16,756 nucleotides of DNA from positions 1 to 16,756 of the forward strand of contig CAZGZD010000023.1 in assembly GCA_964530005.1 (NCBI GenBank). Reading direction: 5' to 3'. Origin of the DNA: CAZGZD01 sp964530005. Lineage in GTDB: Bacteria; Patescibacteriota; Microgenomatia; UBA1406; GWC2-37-13. A model generated the notes under the pieces. The model made no database searches, was not told the DNA's origin, and saw only the letters and a list, made by a program, of their open reading frames with translations. A program made the position numbers and the translations under genes. This document shows positions 6,986 through 13,396 of the stretch, one piece after another; the stretch's first letter is position 1, and every line of letters begins with the position of its first letter.

Positions 6986-7870
6986 TTAAAGCTCTTGAAG
7001 ATCTTTGTTTTTTTTAGGAGATTCCTGAATAAGTCCCAGAAAACGTTCGGTTGAAGACAGTCTTTTGTGTCCAACAACTTTTGCGATCTGTTCAATTGAG
7101 TGGCCAGATCCAAGCTGGTGAAGTATGAAGGTGTTTCGAAAGTCGTTTACTGTCGCGTCGTTAATCCCAACCTCTCGGAAGCAACGACTTATTATCTGTC
7201 TTATATTTCGGATAAGAAGAGCCTTACCTGTTCTGGTAATGAAAAGATTTATTTCAAGGTCCGAACCATCTCCCTGGTTCTTGACACCATCTCTGGCTTT
7301 AATATAGGTATCTATTGCTTTTTTTACCGCAGAGTTTAGTGGGACGTCTCTTTTTGGATTTTTGCCGTATGCCCGAACATGAAGACTTCCTTCTTTGATG
7401 TCGGATAGTCGAATATTTGCGAGCTCACCAATCTTAATACCCGTTTGAAGAAGAATCTCAATCATCGCATATGTCCGAGGATCTTCTTTTGCCACATCTC
7501 GAATTGCTCGGTATTCAAGCTTGCTAAATGTACGGGGAGCTGTCTGGATGTATTTGGGATGAGACACCTCAAGTGAGGGATTATGATCAATAATCTCGTT
7601 TGATTTTAAAAATCTAAAGAATGTGCGAATTGAATTGAGCTTGCGTGATGCAGACTTTTTTGTATAGTTGTCGGCAATAAGCTTGGCAATAAAAGCATCT
7701 ATATCTTCTTTTTTAACCTCTCGAATGTCTGATTTCTCCCTTGACGATAAGAATCCAACAAACTGCTCAAGATCCTTATGATAAGCAATTACAGTAAAGT
7801 TAGACTTATTTTGTTTCTGTAGATTTTCGACAAATCTCTCAACCAGTGATGGGAATAAATAGCTTTCCAT
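6986..7870 (-). CDS. Degenerate tyrosine recombinase (XerC/D-like), predicted catalytically inactive
   Basis: The 294-residue protein has the two-domain layout of XerC/XerD. An N-terminal SAM-like core-binding domain (about 8-95, with FTVIAYHKDLEQFVGFL and SASRKLNSIRTFFRFL) is followed by a catalytic-type domain (about 112-280). The fold motifs are clear but the active site is altered. The first arginine of TG-R-xGE is K146 (TGIKIGEL). The HxxR histidine is N242 (NDFR, with R245 kept). H268 in VVGHKRLSSTERF is kept, but the nucleophilic Tyr nine residues later is F277. K170 is kept. With Tyr absent, strand cleavage should be impossible. It may be a DNA-binding or architectural paralogue, perhaps linked to the nearby origin or to dimer resolution. 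The reading frame is intact, so this is not simple decay. The start at 7870 is backed by a promoter. Confidence 0.85.
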   Translation of the reverse strand: MESYLFPSLVERFVENLQKQNKSNFTVIAYHKDLEQFVGFLSSREKSDIREVKKEDIDAFIAKLIADNYTKKSASRKLNSIRTFFRFLKSNEIIDHNPSLEVSHPKYIQTAPRTFSKLEYRAIRDVAKEDPRTYAMIEILLQTGIKIGELANIRLSDIKEGSLHVRAYGKNPKRDVPLNSAVKKAIDTYIKARDGVKNQGDGSDLEINLFITRTGKALLIRNIRQIISRCFREVGINDATVNDFRNTFILHQLGSGHSIEQIAKVVGHKRLSSTERFLGLIQESPKKNKDLQEL

Positions 7871-7880
7871 AATACCCTAT

Positions 7881-7909
7881 AATATATCACACGAGATTAA
7901 AATTAGCAA
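7881..7909 (-). promoter_or_regulatory. Promoter of the recombinase-like gene
   Basis: On the minus strand, TTGCTA (7909-7904), a 17-bp spacer and TATATT (7886-7881) preceded by TGA, an extended -10. Only 10 bases lie between the -10 and the ATG at 7870, so the leader would be about 4 nt. Confidence 0.5.
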
Positions 7910-8082
7910 CTCTATTATCGTATTTTAAAAAAAATAATGGGTTGCTTCTCGAATCTGAGATTAGTATACCACAGAGTGTATGAAAGCAAGCGAGTTTTTG
8001 GGTGGGTAGATAATTCTTGGTTTTTTTAAATAATTATAAGCTTCGAGTAAGTCTTAATATTGCCCATATAGTACGAATTTAA

Positions 8083-8111
8083 TTGTTTTTTTATTGTTGA
8101 TATGATATAGT
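8083..8111 (+). promoter_or_regulatory. Promoter of the S1 gene
   Basis: TTGTTT (8083-8088), a 17-bp spacer and TATAGT (8106-8111) preceded by TGA, an extended -10. The predicted transcription start is near 8118. A short inverted repeat, GTAGG/CCTAC (8114-8126), straddles that start and could be an operator. Confidence 0.55.
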
Positions 8112-8134
8112 AAGTAGGTTGCCTACGTGGGCAT

Positions 8135-8142
8135 AAGGAGGA
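8135..8142 (+). promoter_or_regulatory. Strong Shine-Dalgarno site of the S1 gene
   Basis: AAGGAGGA ends 10 bases before the ATG at 8153. It is the only near-perfect ribosome binding site I see in the window; every other gene start lacks one. Confidence 0.85.
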
Positions 8143-8152
8143 AATACTATAG

Positions 8153-9295
8153 ATGGTTGATTCCAAAACAACAAAAAAAACTACAACTAAAAAACCAACA
8201 CCCAAAACCCAAGAAAAAACACAAACGTCTTCAAAGAAAAGCACAGCCTCTCACCCAATGGATCTTCTATTGGCGCAAAAGCAAGTTGCTGATATAAAAA
8301 AAGGAGCAGAGCTTGATGGTCGAATAGTGTCCTTATCAAAAAAAGGACTCCTATTTGATATAGGAGCTAAAGCATACGCAGTACTGGGGAACAAGGAAGT
8401 AAAAGAACTCACGACGTACCTACCATACCTAAAAGAGGGTGAGAAGGTACACGTTCGAATAATCTCCGAGGAGTCGAAAGAGGGATTTCCTGTTGTGTCT
8501 TTGCGCAAGTTTTTTGAGCAGGGCAAGTGGGATATTCTAAAAACAAAACGTGAGAAAGAAGAGGAGATAGAGGTTGTTTGTGGGGACTGGGGCAAGGGTG
8601 GAGTATTTATTGACTTCATGGGCATTCGAGGTGTGATTCCAAAAATTCAACTTACTGAGCCATATATAAATGAGCCGGAAAAACTCACACGGCAAAAGAT
8701 AAAGGTGATAGTTCTTGAGGTCGACCAGGAAAAAAATCGACTCGTAGTTTCTCAAAAAGCCTCAGTGCTTGGCATATCTCAAAAAGATATTAAAAGTAAG
8801 TTTGACAAGATCAAGGTTGGAGATACATATAAGGCCAAAGTCCTCGGCACATCTGAATTTGGAATTTTTTGTGAAGTTGAGGGTGTTGAGGGACTTATAC
8901 ATATCTCAGAGATTTCATGGGAGAAAGTAACGAATATCTCCTCTGTTGTTACCCCAAATAGCGAGATCGATGTTGCGGTTGTTGAGAAAAATGACGTAGA
9001 TATGAAGCTGAACCTCTCCATAAAGCGCCTAAGTCACGATCCGTGGAAGGGTATTGAAAAGCGCTATCCAAAAGATAAGGAGGTTGAGGGAGAGATTGTT
9101 CGACACGAGCGCTACGGATATTTTGTACGCCTTGAGCCAGGAGTTGAGGGCCTTATTCATATAAGCAAACTCGAAGGAGCTCCTGAGATGAAAGTGGGAC
9201 AAAAAGTAAAAGCATATATAGAGCGAATCACTGAGAACTCCCGACGACTGAGCCTCGTATTGCCACAGACTGAGAAGCCAATCTTCTACCGATAA
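8153..9295 (+). CDS. rpsA: Ribosomal protein S1-like protein with four S1 domains
   Basis: The 380-residue protein begins with a Lys/Thr-rich unstructured tail (1-46) and then has four S1 (OB-fold) RNA-binding domains at about 50-118, 136-203, 221-292 and 308-370. The last two are canonical (EFGIFCEVEGVEGLIHISEIS and GYFVRLEPGVEGLIHISKL); the first two are more diverged. E. coli S1 has six domains, whereas many bacterial S1 homologues have four. It probably binds mRNA 5' regions at the small subunit and helps start translation, which would matter here because most genes lack Shine-Dalgarno sites. It sits alone, with its own promoter and its own strong ribosome binding site, between the divergent recombinase-like gene and the secretion module. 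No terminator is evident after it. Confidence 0.9.
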   Translation: MVDSKTTKKTTTKKPTPKTQEKTQTSSKKSTASHPMDLLLAQKQVADIKKGAELDGRIVSLSKKGLLFDIGAKAYAVLGNKEVKELTTYLPYLKEGEKVHVRIISEESKEGFPVVSLRKFFEQGKWDILKTKREKEEEIEVVCGDWGKGGVFIDFMGIRGVIPKIQLTEPYINEPEKLTRQKIKVIVLEVDQEKNRLVVSQKASVLGISQKDIKSKFDKIKVGDTYKAKVLGTSEFGIFCEVEGVEGLIHISEISWEKVTNISSVVTPNSEIDVAVVEKNDVDMKLNLSIKRLSHDPWKGIEKRYPKDKEVEGEIVRHERYGYFVRLEPGVEGLIHISKLEGAPEMKVGQKVKAYIERITENSRRLSLVLPQTEKPIFYR

Positions 9296-9388
9296 TCTTA
9301 GCAAAGAGCGCTTGATGATAAAAAATAGATAAGCAACTTCGAGAATCTCCCCTTTTTTCAACTTTGTTCTATACTTATATGTATATAT

Positions 9389-10363
9389 ATGGAGCAACAT
9401 CCAATCCCACGCCAGATCACCACTTTTCAGTTTAAGCTTATTGGGTTTATTACCTTGAATCAATTCTTATATTTACTCGTATTTGGTGCGATCTCCTATA
9501 TTGTTTTCAAGGTATTCCCCATACCAATAATAAATATATTACTTGCCGCAATTGTTGCTGGAGTAGGAATTGTGTTTGCTTTTATTCCTTTCAATGACAG
9601 GCCGCTCGACCTTCTTATAAAAAATTTTCTTCGTCATCTTTTTACACCCACTCAATATCTATATCAGAAAGAAAACCCACCCATATATTTTCTTGAGGAC
9701 TTGTATTTTGAAGCTGATCCGCACAAGATGATGGCTCATGTACAATCGGCCGCAATGCTCTCAAATTACATAAACCAAGCATCACGCGAGAAAGAGCCTG
9801 GGCACAACACAAAGAGTCGTCAGGCTGTAAATCAAGTCCTTCAACAGTCAACATCCAGCCTTACTGGTACCACGCAGACTCAAGAGCAACAACAAATAGG
9901 CGACGACAATGCCCCAATCAAGGAAGCGATGGTTAGTGAAGTCCCGCAAGAGGGAATGGCCCAAAGGGATGATTCCAAGGAGCAGGCCCAACAACACACG
10001 CAACAGGTTATTCAGGTGGTCGCGGATGCAAAAGAGCCATCGCAACAACCCCCAATAAACAACGAGGTCAATTCAACAGGCCAGGTGGTCAAAAAACCTT
10101 TTTTTGGTGGAGTTATCAAGAGCAACAAACAGGTACCACTTCCTAATATCTTGGTCTATATGAAAGATGATCACGACAAGCCGCTTCGGCTTATGAAGAC
10201 GAACCCTCATGGTGTATTTGCCACCTTTAATCCACTCCCAAAAGGCGAGTATCTTATTGAGCCGAAAGATCCAAAGGGGTCGTTCTTTTTTGATACAATG
10301 AAGGTTAATTTACAAAGTGACGCACTGGGTTCGGTCGAGCTTCACTCACGGGAGCTTTTATAA
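9389..10363 (+). CDS. prgI: PrgI family (VirB3-like) T4SS membrane protein fused to a C-terminal beta domain
   Basis: The 324-residue protein begins with the PrgI/VirB3-type inner-membrane module. It has a short N-terminus (PIPRQITTFQ), TM1 at about 24-43, TM2 at about 47-69, then the conserved PFNDRPLDLLIKNFLRHLFTP and the QYLYQKENPP region. A long Q/E-rich linker follows (about 130-230). The last 90 residues (PLPNILVYMKDD..., KTNPHGVFATFNPLPKGEYLIEPKD) look like a carboxypeptidase-regulatory-like (transthyretin/CnaB-type) beta sandwich, normally an extracytoplasmic module. Typical PrgI proteins are much shorter and lack this part. It is the first gene of the T4SS-like set. The ATG lies in an alternating TA run (9382-9390) with no Shine-Dalgarno site. 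Confidence 0.82.
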   Translation: MEQHPIPRQITTFQFKLIGFITLNQFLYLLVFGAISYIVFKVFPIPIINILLAAIVAGVGIVFAFIPFNDRPLDLLIKNFLRHLFTPTQYLYQKENPPIYFLEDLYFEADPHKMMAHVQSAAMLSNYINQASREKEPGHNTKSRQAVNQVLQQSTSSLTGTTQTQEQQQIGDDNAPIKEAMVSEVPQEGMAQRDDSKEQAQQHTQQVIQVVADAKEPSQQPPINNEVNSTGQVVKKPFFGGVIKSNKQVPLPNILVYMKDDHDKPLRLMKTNPHGVFATFNPLPKGEYLIEPKDPKGSFFFDTMKVNLQSDALGSVELHSRELL

Positions 10364-10366
10364 AAC

Positions 10367-10480
10367 ATGAATCATAAAGTGCGAATTACAAATTATGCAT
10401 TTTTATATTTAAGTTTTAGTCTATTATTTTTCATTACAATTTCTATTGTATGCCATACACAAAACCCACATCTCCAGTAA
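10367..10480 (+). CDS. Possible small hydrophobic peptide (37 aa)
   Basis: An ATG three bases after the prgI stop opens a 37-codon frame. It encodes a basic start, a hydrophobic segment of about 19 residues (FLYLSFSLLFFITISIVC) and a short polar tail, and it overlaps the next gene by 31 bp in another frame. The position and single-TM layout would suit a small secretion accessory protein or lipoprotein-like peptide. The gap is AT-rich, however, so a chance hydrophobic frame is quite possible. No ribosome binding site is present. Confidence 0.2.
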   Translation: MNHKVRITNYAFLYLSFSLLFFITISIVCHTQNPHLQ

Positions 10481-11112
10481 AGTCCTCAACGCAGTCGTTT
10501 GTGGAGATAGAAGACATCAAAGATGACATAGTGCTTATGAAGGACTTTTCAGCCTCTGTCGTGCTTGAGGTTGGGGCGGTGAATTTCTGGCTTTTGTCAG
10601 CTGACGAGCAATTATCGATGGTCTCGTCCTACTCAAATCTTCTCAATTCGCTTTCCTTCCCTGTTCAGATTCTGATACTATCCAAAAAAATCGACATATC
10701 GTCTTACTTTGACTATTTGACTAAAAAAACGACGGAGCAGCCAGACGCCGCACTAAAAAAATTACTTTTATCGTATAAGGAATTTATCAAAAACACCGTC
10801 AAGTCAAACACAGTTCTTGAGAGACGTTTTTTTTTCGTAGTTCCATTCACGCCACTGGAACTTGGGTTAAAAGGAACAAGTACCAGTACATTAAATAAAG
10901 AATATATACTGACTCGCGCCAAAACCTCTTTATATCCAAAACGAGACAATCTAATTCGGCTCATCTCAAGCGCAGGACTGAGTGCGACAGTGCTTCAAAA
11001 ACAAGCTCTTGTTGATCTTTACTACAACCTATACAATCCCTCAGCGACGGGTCGAGCATTGGGGCCAGTTGAGGCATATACAGAAATAGTTATGACTCAT
11101 ACAACAAACTAA
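10450..11112 (+). CDS. TraC/VirB4 N-terminal-type protein of the T4SS-like module
   Basis: The 220-residue protein has no signal peptide or TM segment. It starts with a polar tail (1-17) and then reads SFVEIEDIKDDIVLMKDFSASVVLEV, the kind of strand pattern found at the N-terminus of TraC/VirB4 ATPases. NFWLLSADEQLSMVSSYSNLLNSLSFPVQILILSK follows and then a helical region. I recognise this as the stand-alone TraC-like protein encoded beside virB4 in Patescibacteria. It appears to be the N-terminal part of VirB4 encoded separately. It ends 2 bp before the virB4 ATG, so the pair is surely co-transcribed and probably forms one complex. There are no Walker motifs, so any ATPase activity must come from the neighbour. 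Confidence 0.7.
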   Translation: MPYTKPTSPVKSSTQSFVEIEDIKDDIVLMKDFSASVVLEVGAVNFWLLSADEQLSMVSSYSNLLNSLSFPVQILILSKKIDISSYFDYLTKKTTEQPDAALKKLLLSYKEFIKNTVKSNTVLERRFFFVVPFTPLELGLKGTSTSTLNKEYILTRAKTSLYPKRDNLIRLISSAGLSATVLQKQALVDLYYNLYNPSATGRALGPVEAYTEIVMTHTTN

Positions 11113-11114
11113 AT

Positions 11115-12878
11115 ATGCTCGGACTCAATAATCCATTTAATAAAAAAAACAATCAAAAACCGCAAGATAAAAAAGGCGGAGCGAATAATGTGGCGTCAGT
11201 CGTGGGCAATGGGACACTCTCTATCCGCGATATTATCGCTCCTTCTTTTGTCGAGGTCGACTTCAACCATATAAAAATAGATGAAAAGTTCTATCGCACA
11301 TTATTCGTGGTGGGATACCCGCGATATGTGGCCACCAATTGGCTCTATCCGATAATCACATTTGACCACCCTCTCTACCTGTCGATGTATGTGTATCCAA
11401 CAGAATCCAAGGCAATTCTCGATGAGCTTAAGCGCAAGATTGCCCAGATGGAAGCTACGATCGAGAGCGACGTAAAGGCGGGGCGTGTCATAGATCCGAC
11501 CGTCCAGGTGGCGCTCGATGATGCGCTATCTTTGCAAGCGGAGCTTGCTAAGGGAGCCGAGCGATTTTTCCAATTTGCCCTTTACATCACAATTCCCGCA
11601 GATGATAAAAAAGAGCTTGATGATATGACCAAGCAGGTTGACTCGGTGCTCTCATCGCTTCTTATCATATCAAGGCAAGCTACCCTTGAGATGGAGGAAG
11701 GATTCAAATCCACAATGCCAATGTTTTATGACAAGCTTGCGGTGTGGCGCAATATGGATAGCACTTCACTCGCTATGACATTTCCATTTTCTACCGCTTC
11801 GCTTACTTCGACTCAAGGAATACTGTATGGAGTAAATGCACATGATGGGAGTCTTATTGTCTTTGATCGCTTCACTCTTGAAAATGCGAATTCAGTAATA
11901 CTTGGTAAGTCGGGTGGTGGAAAGAGTTTTTTGGTCAAGCTTGAGGCTTTGCGACTACTTATAATGGGTGTTGATGTCCTCATCATTGACCCAGAGAACG
12001 AGTATAAAAAGTTGGCCGAAAGCGTAGGGGGGGAATTCATTGAGTTCTCAACAAAATCTCAATATAAAATTAACCCGTTTGAGCTCGAGACAGAAAATCC
12101 AGACGTGGATGAGCTTCAAAACAAGATTCTCGAGCTCCATTCGCTACTTCGAGTGATGATGGGTGAGTTGACGCCAGCCCAGGACGCACTACTTGATCGT
12201 GCCCTCGTGCTTGCTTACCGCCAGGTCAATATCACATCCGACCCAGCAACATTTAAAAATAAACCCCCTCTTCTTGAGGACCTGTACAAAACATTTCTGG
12301 GGATGGAGACGGATGAGGCGAAAGAACTCGCCGCACGCCTTGAGAAATACGTGATTGGGTCAGCATCGGGGATATTCAACTCTCATTCAAATTTTGATAT
12401 CAAGAATAGATTTACTGTCTTTGGTATTCGAGATCTTGAGGCTGAACTGCGACCAGTAGCCATGTATATTGTTCTGACTTACATATGGAATAGAATGCGC
12501 CGCGTGAAGAAAAAACGAATTCTTATCGTGGACGAAGCGTGGTATTTGATCAAAAACAAGGATTCTGGATCGTACCTTTATGGCTTTGCTAAGCGGGCAC
12601 GTAAATACCAGTTGGGGCTTACCACGATCACACAGGATGTGGAGGATTTCTTGTCAACAGATGAGGGGCGGGCTATCATCACGAACTCATCCCTTCAGAT
12701 GATCCTCAAACAATCAACAGCCTCAGTGGACAAGGTAAGCCAGACCTTTTATCTGACAGGTGGAGAGAAGCATTTACTTCTATCAGCTGGCGTCGGGGAG
12801 GGGCTTTTTTTTGCCGGACAATCCCATGTTGGATTTAAGGTGATAGCCTCAGATGAGGAGCGAAAAATCATCGAATAA
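11115..12878 (+). CDS. virB4: VirB4/TraC-like type IV secretion ATPase
   Basis: The 587-residue cytoplasmic ATPase powers type IV secretion or conjugation-type machines. A polar N-terminus (1-35) is followed by a VirB4 N-terminal-type region (about 40-240, with FYRTLFVVGYPRYV) containing a coiled-coil-like helical insert (about 97-150). The C-terminal P-loop domain has Walker A GKSGGGKS (264-271), IIDPENEY (290-297), Walker B ILIVDEAW (469-476) and the TTITQDVEDFL motif (503-513). Full-length VirB4 proteins are often about 800 residues. Here the missing N-terminal part seems to be supplied by the preceding gene, 2 bp upstream. The module may drive DNA uptake or transfer, or protein or pilus export; no relaxase is present in the window. 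tRNA-Ala follows. Confidence 0.92.
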   Translation: MLGLNNPFNKKNNQKPQDKKGGANNVASVVGNGTLSIRDIIAPSFVEVDFNHIKIDEKFYRTLFVVGYPRYVATNWLYPIITFDHPLYLSMYVYPTESKAILDELKRKIAQMEATIESDVKAGRVIDPTVQVALDDALSLQAELAKGAERFFQFALYITIPADDKKELDDMTKQVDSVLSSLLIISRQATLEMEEGFKSTMPMFYDKLAVWRNMDSTSLAMTFPFSTASLTSTQGILYGVNAHDGSLIVFDRFTLENANSVILGKSGGGKSFLVKLEALRLLIMGVDVLIIDPENEYKKLAESVGGEFIEFSTKSQYKINPFELETENPDVDELQNKILELHSLLRVMMGELTPAQDALLDRALVLAYRQVNITSDPATFKNKPPLLEDLYKTFLGMETDEAKELAARLEKYVIGSASGIFNSHSNFDIKNRFTVFGIRDLEAELRPVAMYIVLTYIWNRMRRVKKKRILIVDEAWYLIKNKDSGSYLYGFAKRARKYQLGLTTITQDVEDFLSTDEGRAIITNSSLQMILKQSTASVDKVSQTFYLTGGEKHLLLSAGVGEGLFFAGQSHVGFKVIASDEERKIIE

Positions 12879-12903
12879 GACACATAGCCTTCTCCTTCGA
12901 CTT

Positions 12904-12932
12904 TTGAAATTGACGGCTCGTTGATTTATAAT
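12904..12932 (+). promoter_or_regulatory. Promoter of tRNA-Ala
   Basis: TTGAAA (12904-12909), a 17-bp spacer and a perfect TATAAT (12927-12932), which ends 16 bases before the mature tRNA 5' end. Confidence 0.7.
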
Positions 12933-12948
12933 AACCACCACAAGATAC

Positions 12949-13021
12949 GGGCCTATAGCTCAATTGGCAGAGCGTCTGGCTGGCAGTCAGAAGGTTAGGG
13001 GTTCGACCCCCCTTAGGTCCA
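12949..13021 (+). tRNA. tRNA-Ala (anticodon GGC)
   Basis: A full cloverleaf of 73 nt. The acceptor stem GGGCCTA/TAGGTCC contains the G3-U70 pair that marks alanine tRNAs. The D stem is GCTC/GAGC. The anticodon stem TCTGG/TCAGA carries loop CTGGCAG with anticodon GGC (12982-12984). The T arm is AGGGG-TTCGACC-CCCCT and the discriminator is A. The 3' CCA is not encoded (ACAT follows), so a CCA-adding enzyme is needed. Confidence 0.95.
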
Positions 13022-13147
13022 CATAAAAAAGTAGAACTGCGTGCTATAAAAGAAAAAGTCGAAGTCTATTAGCTCGACGATCATCTTCCGGGTCGATTTT
13101 ATGGTTAATTATCAGACAAGAAAACTGAAAATGCCAAGGCTGAATAA

Positions 13148-13176
13148 TTGTTTTGGAGCAACAGCTATGGTAAAAT
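13148..13176 (+). promoter_or_regulatory. Promoter of tRNA-Lys
   Basis: TTGTTT (13148-13153), a 17-bp spacer and TAAAAT (13171-13176) preceded by TGG, an extended -10. It lies about 30 bp before the tRNA. The rest of the 184-bp gap between the two tRNAs shows no other clear signal. Confidence 0.5.
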
Positions 13177-13205
13177 AATCGAGCCTACTCATTTTTTTAT
13201 AAAAT

Positions 13206-13277
13206 GGGCCCGTAGCTCAATGGTAGAGCAGTAGCCTTTTAAGCTATTGGTTGAGGGTTCGAGTCCCCCCGGGCTCA
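13206..13277 (+). tRNA. tRNA-Lys (anticodon TTT)
   Basis: A cloverleaf of 72 nt. The acceptor stem is GGGCCCG/CGGGCTC with one G-U pair. The D stem is GCTC/GAGC. The anticodon stem GTAGC/GCTAT carries loop CTTTTAA with anticodon TTT. The T arm is GAGGG-TTCGAGT-CCCCC, with one A-C mismatch at pair 50-64. The discriminator is A and the CCA end is not encoded. Confidence 0.93.
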
Positions 13278-13318
13278 CATTTTCTCATCTTCACTTAACC
13301 CGACTAAATCATCAGGGG

Positions 13319-13346
13319 TTGACACGCGGTTGGCTGGTAGTATAAT
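13319..13346 (+). promoter_or_regulatory. Strong glnA promoter
   Basis: Both hexamers are perfect: TTGACA (13319-13324) and TATAAT (13341-13346), with a 16-bp spacer. The predicted transcription start near 13353 makes the TTG at 13355 an unlikely translation start and supports the ATG at 13397, with a leader of about 44 nt. Confidence 0.8.
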
Positions 13347-13396
13347 GAGGTCGGTTGTTTCTTGAGGTCGAGATTATAAAACTCAGGTTTTCTTAT

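Noticed and set aside
13041..13090. Short inverted repeats (GTCGA/TCGAC) between the two tRNAs, possibly a small RNA
   Set aside because: The stems are only five bases, with competing pairings and no T-run after them; not enough to call an RNA.
13355..13396. N-terminal extension of GlnA from a TTG codon
   Set aside because: It lies at the predicted transcription start of a near-perfect promoter, and the 468-residue form from 13397 matches the family length.
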